64,000 nucleotides of DNA, from assembly GCF_047496725.1 (NCBI RefSeq), contig NC_132973.1, positions 5,001 to 69,000 of the forward strand. Reading direction: 5' to 3'. Below the pieces are notes generated by a model. That model saw nothing but the letters and a program-made list of their open reading frames with translations, was not told the DNA's origin and ran no database searches. Every line of letters begins with the position of its first letter. Position 1 is the stretch's first letter. The translations under genes were made by a program, and so were the position numbers. Shown here in pieces: positions 1 to 9,694 of this stretch. Origin of the DNA: Anoplolepis gracilipes (taxonomy: Eukaryota; Arthropoda; Insecta; Hymenoptera; Formicidae).

Positions 1-1210
1 GGACAACAGTACCGTCAACGTCGAGACGGGAGGTGGGGGGAGGCTCCCCAGCGGCCCTGCGGTCGTAGAAATAGACCGCCTCGGTCTTGCTGGGGGCCAC
101 CCTCAGGCCAGTCCTGCTTATGGCCCTCACGAGGCCTGCCACCCCTTCGTTAGCCCTGTTTAGGGCTTCCCCCCAGGTGTCCCCCTCGGCTACCAGCAGG
201 GTATCGTCGGCATACCCGATGACCCGGCAGTCGAGGGGGAGGGCGGTATGGAGGACCCCGTCGTACCCGAGGTTCCACAACAGCGGGCCCAGCACCGAGC
301 CCTGTGGAACCCCGCAGTACACGCGACGGGTGTGACCCCGACCGTCTTGGTCCCTGTATTCGAGCCTACGGTGACCAAAGTAGGCTCGAATTCCCTTCAC
401 GAGGTAGTCGGGGACGCGGTGGGTGTTGAGCGCGTCCCCGATTGCCTTCCACGGGAGGGTGTTAAAGGCGTTGGACACGTCCAGAGCGACGGCCAACGCC
501 ACCCTCCCGCGTTCCACGGCTGACTCCGTGAGGGCCCGTACGCGCAGTACGGCGTCCACCGTGGACCTGCCCTCACGGAAGCCGTATTGTTCCTCGTGAA
601 GGGAAGGGACCTCATCGCGCGCCAGATGCTGGACGAGTCGGCGAACGAGAATCCTCTCGTATATTTTGCCGACCTCGTCCAGCAGGCAAATTGGCCGGTA
701 CGCTGACGGGTCACCCTCCTTCTTACCGCCCTTGTGGAGAAGAACCAGCTTGGCTCTTCCCCACATTGGGGGGAATTCCTCCTCGGCGAGGCATCTATTT
801 AAGATGCCTCGCAGCCACCCGGATAGGTTTGGCTCCTCCAGGACGAGCTTCCAGACGCGCCCTGGGATGCCGTCCGGGCCAGGGGCCTTGTTGTTCTTGA
901 CCCCTCGAACGGCATCCCTCAACTCCTCCTCGGTGATTTCGAGATCCCTGGACCAGGTCTCGGCAGCGCCGGTGTTCGCGCTGCGCCAGTCGAGACCTCG
1001 AGGGTCGGGTTTGGTCGGGAACAAAGTCCCGACTATTCGGTCCAGGGATCCCGAGGGGAGGGTTTCCGTCACGGGGGGCGCCCAATGACGAAGTTTGTTC
1101 GTCACTATTTTGTATGGGCGCCCCCACGGGTCGGCGTCTAGGGACGCGATGAGCTCGTCCCACGAGCTCGCTCTGGAGGAGCGAATGGCGGCACTCAGCG
1201 CCACTCGAGC
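1..1210 (-). mobile_element. Element 0: 5'-truncated telomeric non-LTR retrotransposon (subfamily B), left edge cut
   Basis: This stretch aligns base for base with the ORF2 interior of element 2 (window 10762-11971) and carries the subfamily B variants also seen in elements 3 and 9. Its 5' end stops abruptly at 1210 inside ORF2 and is followed directly by AACCTAACCTAACC. The missing 5' UTR, ORF1 and first third of ORF2 make it a typical 5'-truncated target-primed copy. Its 3' UTR and poly(A) lie to the left of the window. Confidence 0.93.
1..1210 (-). pseudogene. ORF2 fragment of element 0 (reverse transcriptase region)
   Basis: This fragment covers roughly residues 331-733 of the 1088-residue ORF2 protein. 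It includes the linker after the endonuclease and most of the reverse transcriptase, with the FREGRST, DVSNAF, VPQGSVLGP and YADD blocks. The frame appears open over the whole fragment: the positions where elements 1 and 3 carry frameshifts are normal here (six G in the run near 35-40, and CCCGCG near 507-512). It has no start codon, no endonuclease and no upstream element sequence, so it cannot make a working protein by itself. The rest of the C-terminus is outside the window. Confidence 0.9.
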
Positions 1211-1224
1211 AACCTAACCTAACC
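1211..1224. repeat. Telomeric repeat gap, 14 bp
   Basis: The sequence is AACCTAACCTAACC, between the truncated 5' end of element 0 and the poly(T) of element 1. The length equals the target-site duplication seen at element 6. Confidence 0.95.
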
Positions 1225-1708
1225 TTTTTTTTTTTTTTTTTTTTTTTTTTAACGTGAGGAAAATGCATTACGCATCCCCCCGGGATGTGGATGTCCGGGG
1301 GGTATGTGGGACTCTCCCTATTTAAGGGCATACCCACTAAAAACCTCACGAGTGGCATCTTTGGCGATTGTAGGGGAGGCTCCTGGAACTAGCGGTGCAA
1401 TACTTCAGGAGCCTCCCCTCGCCACACTCCTTAACAGGAGTTCTTCCTGAGAGGGAGGGAAGAAAGGAACATATCCTAAACTCCCCTCCTCTCCAAATCG
1501 ATCTTTTACTCTACGACGGGAGGGCCACTACCTCCTCCCGTCGAGTCTTCTATTCCCCCCGATGGGGGGTGGGGGGAAAGAGTCGAGGCTTTAGGGGTCT
1601 CGACCCTCATTTCATCTGAGGGGGGGTAAAAAGGGAGGGCAATAGAGAAGGGGAAGTAAGGGGGGGAAGGACGAGCAGAACCAGTCTGCTCCCTCCCCCC
1701 TCTTACTG
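1225..1708 (-). other. 3' UTR and 26-nt poly(A) of element 1
   Basis: Poly(T) on the + strand at 1225-1250 is followed by AACGTGAGG, the junction form typical of subfamily A. The UTR of about 458 bp up to the ORF2 stop shows the same hairpins as element 2 and looks identical to it by eye. Confidence 0.9.
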
Positions 1709-4700
1709 TCATCTTGGCGGCGCTCCCGTGGGCGTCGACGGGTGCGCCGTCGCCGGTGGCGGCGGTGACGGCAGCGGGCGCGGTGGAAGTCGCACCAGCC
1801 GGACCGTCACCGGACGCAAGAGGGGCCCAGGTGGTGGGGGAGGTTGGGGTCTCCTGCCAGGAGCCCTTCCCCTCGCCCGTCCCGGTCTGCGCTCCCTCTC
1901 GGCGCTCTCCTTCTGAGCCATGACCGCCTCGCAAAAAACGGCCACGGCTCTCCAGTTGTCTTCGCTGCCGAGCATCTTTACGACGACGCTCGGCAGCGCC
2001 AAGTCGTTCCCGATAGTCCGGGTTAGGACATCGCGCTCGTCCCTCCAGGCTGGACATGCTTGGAGGGTGTGTTGCGCGGTGTCCTTCTCATTGCCGCAGT
2101 GGTGGCAGGCCTCGCTTGCCTCCCGTCCGATGCGGTGCAGGTACTCTCCGAAACACCCATGTCCGGAGAGCACCTGTGTCATTCGAAACGTACTGTTGCC
2201 CCACGCCCTGTTCAGCCACTCTTCCAGACAGGGCAGGACGGCCGATACAGTCCTCTCCCCAGATGTTGGGGGGCGCTCGCGCAGCGACGCGATCCATCGC
2301 TGCTCGAGGGACTTTTTCTCTTGGAGCTTCCAAGTGCCCAGTATCCTGGCCGGGATCTTGATGACTCCTCCCCTGCGTGCCGCGGATTTCCGTTCATACA
2401 GTCGACTGTATGAATCCGCGACCATATGCAGGGGGGGAAGTCCGGCCAGGATGGTGGCCGCCGCGTGCGACACCGTCCTATAGCCGCGGACGAGCCGAAT
2501 GGCCAACCTGCGCTGGACGCGACGCATCGCGCCTTGTATGCGTCTGTTGGCCATCGCCTCGCCCGCCCACACCGGTGCTGCATACATTAATATGCTAAGG
2601 ACGGTGTGCGCGTAGACGCGGCGCACCCGACCGTCCGGCCCTCCGAGATTCGGCAGCAAGCGGCTAATCGCTGCCGCCGCCTTCTCCGCTCTCGGGACCA
2701 GGCGGTCGAAGTGACCCGCGAAGCTCCATCGGCCGTCGATGTGGAGCCCCAGGTATTTAATCTGGGACCCCACTGGGACAACAGTACCGTCAACGTCGAG
2801 ACGGGAGGTGGGGGGGAGGCTCCCCAGCGGCCCTGCGGTCGTAGAAATAGACCGCCTCGGTCTTGCTGGGGGCCACCCTCAGGCCAGTCCGGCTTATGGC
2901 CCTCACGAGGCCTGCCACCCCTTCGTTAGCCCTGTTTAGGGCTTCCCCCCAGTCGTCCCCCTCGGCTACCAGCAGGGTATCGTCGGCATACCCGATGACC
3001 CGGCAGTCGAGGGGGAGGGCGGTATGAAGGACCCCGTCGTACCCGAGGTTCCACAGCAGCGGGCCCAGCACCGAGCCCTGCGGAACCCCGCAGTACACGC
3101 GACGGGTGTGACCCTGACCGTCTTGGTCCCTGTATTCGAGCCTACGGTGACTAAAGTAGGCTCGAATTCCCTTCACGAGGTAGTCGGGGACGCGGTGGGT
3201 GTTGAGCGCGTCCCCGATTGCCTTCCACGGGAGGGTGTTAAAGGCGTTGGACACGTCTAAAGCGACGGCCAACGCCACCCTCCCGCGTTCCACGGCTGAC
3301 TCCGTGAGTGCCCTGACGCGCAGTACGGCGTCCACCGTGGACCTGCCCTCACGGAAGCCGTATTGTTCCTCGTGAAGGGAAGGGACCTCGTCGCGCGCCA
3401 GATGCTGGACGAGTCGGCGAACGAGAATCCTCTCGTATATTTTACCGACCTCGTCCAGCAGGCAAATCGGCCGGTACGCTGACGGGTCACCCTCCTTCTT
3501 ACCGCCCTTGTGGAGAAGAACCAGCTTGGCTCTTCCCCACATTGGGGGGAATTCCTCCTCGGCGAGGCATCTATTTAAGATGCCTCGCAGCCACCCGGAT
3601 AGGTTTGGCTCCTCCAGGACGAGCTTCCAGACGCGCCCTGGGATGCCGTCCGGGCCAGGGGCCTTGTTGTTCTTGACCCCTCGAACGGCATCCCTCAACT
3701 CCTCCTCGGTGATTTCGAGATCCCTGGACCAGGCCTCGGCAGCGCCGGTGTTCGCGCTGCGCCAGTCGAGACCTCGAGGGTCGGGTTTGGTCGGGAACAA
3801 AGTCCCGACTATTTGGTCCAGGGATCCCGAGGGAAGGGTTTCCGTCACGGGGGGCGCCCAATGACGGAGTTTGTTCGTCACTATTTTGTACGGGCGCCCC
3901 CACGGGTCGGCGTCTAGGGACGCGATGAGCTCGTCCCACGATTTCGCCCTGGAGGAGCGAATGGCGGCACTCAGCGCCACTCGAGCGGACCGGTAGTCGC
4001 TGAGTGCCTCGGCTTTCCAGGCCTCGTCACCACGGCGCTGGGCGCGTTTAAGGGCCCTTCTGGCTGCGACGGAGGAGCGGCGAAGAGACGCGATCTCCTC
4101 CGTCCACCAATACGCAGCCCGACGCGAGTGGGGCCTGCTCTTGGGCATGGAGAAGTCGCACGCCTGTGTGACCGAGTCTACCAGGCGCGCGACATCCTCC
4201 TCCAGGCTCCCCACTCTCTCCTCTGGCGGATGGTGTTGCCAGAGGGTGGCCTGGACGGCCGCCATTAACCTATCCGGGTCTAACTTCCTCAGGTTCCATC
4301 GCGGCGGTGGCGCACCGCCGGTCGGGCTCCCGGGCTGGAGGGTGGTGCAACCGAACTCGATGTATCGGTGATCCGATAGAGTTTCTTGGTCGACCACCCC
4401 CCACGACCAGTTTAGGCGTGCCGCGGAGGGGGTTATCATAGTGAGGTCCACTATGGACGCCCCCCGCAGCAGCCGGTCGCACGTAGGCTCGTTGCCGGTG
4501 TTAAGCAGGCATAGCCCGAGAGCCCCCATCCAATCCAGTAGGACCTCTCCCTTGGGGGTGGTGAGCCGGTCTCCCCAGGCTTGCGCTCTGGCGTTGAAGT
4601 CACCGGCCACCACCACCTCCTGGGGGAGCATGCTGCGTATGCAGTGCTCCAGCTCCCCCAGATACAGCTCGAATTGGGAGAGGCCCAAACTAGGCGGTGC

Positions 4701-4976
4701 GTAACACGCCACCACCGCGATGGATCCCCATTTTACCGCCACGTACCCCCTTCCTGCCTTGAGTAAGGAACAGGGGGGGTTGTGGCTGCCCGTACCGCGT
4801 ACGATTGCGACCGTGCCAGAGCCGTCCACCCTCCAGTTGGGATGGTTTGATGGGGGTCGGTACGGCTCCGACACGATCGCCAGTCCTATACCACGCTCGG
4901 CGATAGTCTGCAGGAGTAAGTCCTGCGCTCGCCGAGCGTGGTTGATATTCGCTTGCAGGAATTTAGGAATTCTCAT
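1709..4976 (-). pseudogene. ORF2 endonuclease/reverse transcriptase of element 1, frameshifted
   Basis: The reading frame from the ATG at 4976 stays open to 2790 (728 codons). The downstream part continues in another frame from 2773 to 1709. The cause is a run of seven G at about 2810-2816 where elements 2, 4 and 8 have six, at roughly codon 721. The endonuclease domain and the RT core including YADD (about residue 663) lie before the shift. The thumb-like region and the C-terminal CCHC motif lie after it and would be lost. The rest matches the element 2 protein almost exactly. A homopolymer sequencing error is a real alternative to a true mutation. Confidence 0.9.
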
Positions 4977-7900
4977 TGACGTCGGTTAAAGAGGCCTCCG
5001 TCATTTCAGTCACCCCTCCACAGGGCCTTGGGAGGGGGGCTCCGTCCGCGATCGATGGCGCATTGCCCACGGGCTCAATTGCGTCCGGGGCAAAGGTGTC
5101 TTCTTTCGCGTTGCCACGCTTGGGGCCTAAGCGCGGCATCCTTTGGGGCCTGGGGGAGTCGGAGCAACGCTCTTTGCCCCCCGCACCCTCCTCGTTTCCT
5201 TCCCTGGCCGAGTCCGCGCGCCGCTTGCGACACTCCGACGTGTCCATCGGCGCGGGCGCGGGCTCGACTGGGGCCGTTTGGCTCGCTTGTGGGATTTCTC
5301 CCACAACGACCTCCATCAGGGACGGAATTGGGTCTTTCTTTTCGATTCCCCCCTTCACCCCTCCCATCGACGGGGTGGGTTTTTTGGAGGGGGGAATCGA
5401 TTTGACCTTCCTGCTGGGCTTTTTCGGAGGGTGGCAATTCATGCCACCCATCCTGTGCCCCGCGGGTGCCCCAAGTTCGGCACAAAGTGCGCAGTGCACT
5501 TTCTGCTCGGAGCAGGATTGGGCCTTGTGGCCCTCTTTGCCGCAGCGGAAGCACATGTTGGTGCAGGTTCGATCGCTGCCGCACTGCTGCTGCACATGCC
5601 CCTCCTCCATGCATTTAAAGCATCGGAGGGGGAGCCGCGGCAACAGCTCGATGGGCAATTTGTACCATGATATCGGTACCCTGCCCATCTGTGCTAGTTT
5701 GTTGGCAGCGTCTATCGGACACTGCACCAACACCGTGTTGAGGCCTGTGCGGGGGGCTTTCACGAACGTGCCCACCTTTACGTCCGAGAACCCGCACTTA
5801 CCCTCCCCGGAGATTGCGGCAACAATCTCCGCCCGGGTGATGGAGTCCTCCAGTCCCCGAATGCGGAGGTCGGCCATCTTCTGGGGACACGTGACTCGCA
5901 CGCCTTCGTTGTCCCCGGTTACCTCTCTGACACGTTCGGCGAGTTGTCCCGCCTTGCGTGCCTTGTCCTCACCGGAGATCTCAAGGATTAAGGCTCCGGT
6001 GAGACCTTTTCTTATTCTGAGAGTTCCCTCCTTGATCCCCAGTTGGTCCAGTTTGACCTCCTTCCTAATGGCGGCCATGCTTTCACCGTATTTCCCCTCT
6101 GGGCAGGTGATCATGACCGCCGAGGTTTTGGGGACCTTCCTTTTCCCGGGTTTCTCTCCCCCCGCTATCCGCCCCCGTCTCTGCTTACTCTGTTCACTGG
6201 GCGGTGACCGGGCCGCAGCAACGGGTGCAGTTTTAGAGGGGAGGGGAGTCTGTCCTGCTTTCCTCTTTTCCTTACGTCCGACCACCACGCTCCACGGAGT
6301 TTCGGTGGTCGGAGAGGGGCCATATGTCCCGGGGTTTGTCGACTTCTTGTCGAAGGGCCCCGGGCCTAATGGTCCTCCGTCAGAGGATGGAGCCTTAGAG
6401 GGTTCCGCCTCCTGGCGAGATTTCCCTTTAGGTTTCTCGGGTAGGAAAGGGGGGGAAGAGGGAGAGGGAGAGATCCTGGTGTTAGCCCGGACCTGGCCCT
6501 CTCCCTTCTTTTTCCCCTTCTTAGCCGCTTTCTTCTTCTCTTGACCGCTTTTGGCTGGAGCGGTCACTTGTGACTTGGGCTGAGTTGGCGAGGACTTCTC
6601 AGCCTCGGCCTCCTTTCCCCTTAGCGGTTGAGCCTGCACGTTCAGGGGAGCGGATTGGACCGCTTTCCCCTGTCCGTCCGTTGCTTCGAGGAATCGCAGC
6701 ATCCTCTCCCTCAAGTCAACACCGATTTGTAGGTGTTGGTTGAGGGCTTCGTAGAGGACCGCGAATTCTCCCTGGGCTGGGGGGCGAGTAATTGGAGGAA
6801 GGGGTCGAGGGGATCCCCTCAAGAGAGGCCCCTGTGCCTCCGTCGCGCTCGCGGCCTGCGGTTCTACCTCCATGCCTGGGTCTCCAATCGGGCTTGGGGA
6901 CACGCATGCCGGAGATAGTTTGCCCCTCCTCAAGGCGGTCTTCTTCGGGGAGACATTTTGTGGCGTCCTCAGCCTTAGAGAATGCCACTCCCCGCTGTCG
7001 GAATCTGACTCCCGGTCAGATTCGATGCGGTTCCGTCTTCTCAGGATCCTGCCTCCCTTCTCCTTTTCGCTCTTTGCGGCACTTCCCTCTTCGATCAGGC
7101 GGGTACTGAGCTGTTTCGTCAGCACCTCTACCTGATCGGCGAGCTCCGCCATCCGCTTCTTGAGCTCACTCGTCTCCTTCTCCTTCTCAGCTTTGAGGAG
7201 CTCCAATTGATGTCGGAGTTCCTCCGCTTCGACGTTACTTGGTGAGGACGATACAGTCCTATCGTGAAGGACTGCTGTGGCCGCCATGATGGACGCCACA
7301 GCCTTCTTCATCTCGCCTTCTAGCGGGCCCTTGATATTTTTCGATACCTGCAAGCTTTTAAAGATGGTCACGCAGTTATCGATCGTGTCGGACACCACAG
7401 CCGGTGTCGGAGAGTGGCGGAACATCTCCCTCGCCACCCTCTGATTGTCCCGGCATCTCTCCCAGGCCTGTCCATCGGGCATTGAGGCACCCAGGGCCCA
7501 CTCCGTGTCCCCTCTCTCTCTGGCCTCTTCCCTCGCTCTGGCCTTTGCCTCCCTTTTCTCCTTCGTCCCTTCACCCGTTGTGATGGGCCTTCCTCTGCCT
7601 CTCTTGGCGGGGGCGAGGTCCGACTGTTCGTCCTCCGAGCCGGCAAAGTATGAACCAGCGTGTGATCCTGCTTCATACTCGTCCGGATCACCCGCCACGC
7701 TACTGGCGCGTGATCCCGCTGGGAACGCCGAGTCCTCATCGCTAGGAGCGGGAGTTATACCTGTAGCGGTATGCTTGCTCCTTTTCCCGCTCGCTCGGCA
7801 GCTGTGGCATACATGCCTTGCGCTATGAGGGCACTTGCTTGTCTTCCTGGCCATTGGAAATTGGAGGTATCTCCTTTCCAAGGCCTCTTTCGCTGCCGTA

Positions 7901-8253
7901 CCATCCTGAATGGCCGTGATGGTAAGCTTGCCACTGGATGTCGACGGCCCTGGGTACGAAGGTATATCCTTCTTCTCAGAGCCCTCGGGTATTTCGGGGA
8001 CCTTAAAGGTCTCCGTCGCTCGGTCCGCAGACAATTCTGCGGTGGGTTCCGCCTTGGTCTTCTTGGATTTTGTATTATGAGAGATCATTATTTCGAATAA
8101 TCCCGCTCCCCGCTGCGGCTCCGTCACCCAGGGTGTACCCTCACCTGCCGCAGAGTGTCCCGAAACATGACCGGCAACACTCCACGACAGGGCCCCAAGT
8201 TCCCCCGGGGGGGTGACATACGACACGGGCCGGGGGATATACATCCCCGGCAC
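4963..8253 (-). CDS. ORF1 Gag-like nucleic-acid-binding protein of element 1
   Basis: The 1096-codon frame is intact and ends 14 nt inside ORF2. It has the same domain order as the element 2 copy. It differs from elements 2, 4 and 8 by a few residues in the region after the zinc motifs (KVKSIPP, SMGG and EKKDPIP here; KVKPIPP, SVGG and EKKNPIP there), which makes element 1 a slightly diverged member of subfamily A. The protein is expected to bind the element RNA and carry it to telomeres, by analogy with ORF1 proteins of telomere-specific R1-clade elements. The first ATG at 8253 is the longest option; an internal ATG 165 bases downstream (8088) is an equally plausible start. Confidence 0.9.
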   Translation of the reverse strand: MPGMYIPRPVSYVTPPGELGALSWSVAGHVSGHSAAGEGTPWVTEPQRGAGLFEIMISHNTKSKKTKAEPTAELSADRATETFKVPEIPEGSEKKDIPSYPGPSTSSGKLTITAIQDGTAAKEALERRYLQFPMARKTSKCPHSARHVCHSCRASGKRSKHTATGITPAPSDEDSAFPAGSRASSVAGDPDEYEAGSHAGSYFAGSEDEQSDLAPAKRGRGRPITTGEGTKEKREAKARAREEARERGDTEWALGASMPDGQAWERCRDNQRVAREMFRHSPTPAVVSDTIDNCVTIFKSLQVSKNIKGPLEGEMKKAVASIMAATAVLHDRTVSSSPSNVEAEELRHQLELLKAEKEKETSELKKRMAELADQVEVLTKQLSTRLIEEGSAAKSEKEKGGRILRRRNRIESDRESDSDSGEWHSLRLRTPQNVSPKKTALRRGKLSPACVSPSPIGDPGMEVEPQAASATEAQGPLLRGSPRPLPPITRPPAQGEFAVLYEALNQHLQIGVDLRERMLRFLEATDGQGKAVQSAPLNVQAQPLRGKEAEAEKSSPTQPKSQVTAPAKSGQEKKKAAKKGKKKGEGQVRANTRISPSPSSPPFLPEKPKGKSRQEAEPSKAPSSDGGPLGPGPFDKKSTNPGTYGPSPTTETPWSVVVGRKEKRKAGQTPLPSKTAPVAAARSPPSEQSKQRRGRIAGGEKPGKRKVPKTSAVMITCPEGKYGESMAAIRKEVKLDQLGIKEGTLRIRKGLTGALILEISGEDKARKAGQLAERVREVTGDNEGVRVTCPQKMADLRIRGLEDSITRAEIVAAISGEGKCGFSDVKVGTFVKAPRTGLNTVLVQCPIDAANKLAQMGRVPISWYKLPIELLPRLPLRCFKCMEEGHVQQQCGSDRTCTNMCFRCGKEGHKAQSCSEQKVHCALCAELGAPAGHRMGGMNCHPPKKPSRKVKSIPPSKKPTPSMGGVKGGIEKKDPIPSLMEVVVGEIPQASQTAPVEPAPAPMDTSECRKRRADSAREGNEEGAGGKERCSDSPRPQRMPRLGPKRGNAKEDTFAPDAIEPVGNAPSIADGAPLPRPCGGVTEMTEASLTDVNENS

Positions 8254-9198
8254 TGGTCCCCGGCCCCTTACTCACCCATGGAGGTTTTGACGCCTCCATG
8301 GGCTTTCGGGGGTTCCCGGCCTCCGACCTCCGGGATACCGCAGCGGGTGGTGCCACCCGGGGGGCCCCATGGACGGTTGGGACTGGGTCGCCGCTCCCCG
8401 GCCCAGTCTTCCCCGCCATGGCGACCAGCTTGCACGCGCCCTTGACGGAAGTTACCTCCCGCCAAAGGGCCCCGACGATGCACCGCTTCGGAAGGGAAAC
8501 GGTCGCGATGCACCGTCGGGCTCCGTCCCGCCGTCGAACCCTGCCTCGGAATACGTCCGAGCGGCTCCGACGGCCGGGCCGACCCGGCGCCGTCGGGCTA
8601 TGCCCGTGCGGCCCGCGCCGGCCCGCCTCCGCCTCCCCGACCCCGTCCTCGGAAAACGTCCGAGCGGCTCGGAGGAGGCCCGGCCCGATGGGTCCGGGAG
8701 TTCCGGAGATCCATCGGCCCGTCCGCTCCCCTCGCGGCGCGCACTCAGGGGCAGAACCCACTGAGCCGCCTGCACGCGAGATGGAGCCCCACGATTGTGG
8801 GACGCCAGCCCATGCCGGCACCCACATCCCCCCGAGGGACGCCGCGCGGCGGGAACACCCACACGCGCGGAAACCCTCATGTGCCAGGAGCACCCAGCGG
8901 TGTGTCACGGGCGGGGAGCAGTCCTCCCCCAACGGTGCCGTACCACCGGGCGATTGCACTCAGGGCCGCCTACCCCTACCAGCGATTGGGTCCGCGCTTT
9001 AGACCACCCCCAAGGGGGTGGGCGCAGTCCCTAAGGGAGTCGCTGGGCTCCCCTTGTACCCTTACTAAGGGTACGGTGCGCTCTTAGTTCCCCTTCCACC
9101 CCGGAGGTTCACCCAACTTGGCCGGAGCCGTGTGGGTGTTCCATGGGGTTTCAGGGTTAAGCCTCCTCACCACGACAAGGTGGCGCACAACGAGGAGG
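8254..9198 (-). other. 5' UTR of element 1
   Basis: This 945-bp GC-rich leader between the ribozyme cleavage point and the first ORF1 ATG is nearly identical to that of element 2. A 272-codon open frame on the - strand (8141-8959) overlaps the ORF1 start, but it is low-complexity Gly/Arg/Pro-rich sequence and I do not call it a gene. Confidence 0.8.
9076..9198 (-). ncRNA. HDV-like self-cleaving ribozyme, 5' end of element 1 (123 nt)
   Basis: It has the same fold as described for element 2. P1 is formed by CCTCCTC at the very 5' end (9198-9192) with GAGGAGG, P2 by GTGCGC with GCGCAC (9081-9076), and the catalytic CTAAG lies just before the P2 3' strand. The predicted cleavage point is between 9198 and the telomeric AACC at 9199. 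Confidence 0.85.
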
Positions 9199-9212
9199 AA
9201 CCTAACCTAACC
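9199..9212. repeat. Telomeric repeat gap, 14 bp
   Basis: AACCTAACCTAACC lies between the 5' end of element 1 and the poly(T) of element 2. Confidence 0.95.
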
Positions 9213-9694
9213 TTTTTTTTTTTTTTTTTTTTTTTTAACGTGAGGAAAATGCATTACGCATCCCCCCGGGATGTGGATGTCCGGGGGGTATGTGGGACTC
9301 TCCCTATTTAAGGGCATACCCACTAAAAACCTCACGAGTGGCATCTTTGGCGATTGTAGGGGAGGCTCCTGGAACTAGCGGTGCAATACTTCAGGAGCCT
9401 CCCCTCGCCACACTCCTTAACAGGAGTTCTTCCTGAGAGGGAGGGAAGAAAGGAACATATCCTAAACTCCCCTCCTCTCCAAATCGATCTTTTACTCTAC
9501 GACGGGAGGGCCACTACCTCCTCCCGTCGAGTCTTCTATTCCCCCCGATGGGGGGTGGGGGGAAAGAGTCGAGGCTTTAGGGGTCTCGACCCTCATTTCA
9601 TCTGAGGGGGGGTAAAAAGGGAGGGCAATAGAGAAGGGGAAGTAAGGGGGGGAAGGACGAGCAGAACCAGTCTGCTCCCTCCCCCCTCTTACTG
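9213..9694 (-). other. 3' UTR and 24-nt poly(A) of element 2
   Basis: Poly(T) occupies 9213-9236 on the + strand and the UTR runs to the ORF2 stop at 9695. No AATAAA-type signal is apparent next to the tail. In R1-clade elements the 3' UTR is the part recognised by the RT during target-primed reverse transcription, and the hairpins here are candidates for that role. Confidence 0.9.
9262..9427 (-). promoter_or_regulatory. Cluster of RNA hairpins in the 3' UTR of element 2
   Basis: Three strong inverted repeats lie near the tail. The first pairs CCCCCCGG (9262-9269) with CCGGGGGG (9281-9288). The second has a 14-bp stem, 9358-9371 with 9392-9405, perfect in subfamily A. The third is ACTCCT-TAAC-AGGAGT (9412-9427). 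In subfamilies B and C the second stem has one change that leaves a G-U pair if the - strand is the RNA, and an A-C mismatch if the + strand is. The first stem is kept in all copies while its loop varies, with a 4-nt insertion in subfamily C. Confidence 0.75.

Larger units (their letters stand above)
1225..9198 (-). mobile_element. Element 1: full-length SART/TRAS-like non-LTR retrotransposon, subfamily A, ORF2 frameshifted
   Basis: This 7974-bp unit runs on the - strand from the ribozyme-defined 5' end at 9198 to a 26-nt poly(A) at 1225-1250. The order is 5' UTR, ORF1, ORF2, 3' UTR, poly(A). ORF1 is intact and ORF2 carries a +1 G, so the copy would not be autonomous if the base is real. Both ends abut 14-bp telomeric gaps. 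Confidence 0.95.
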
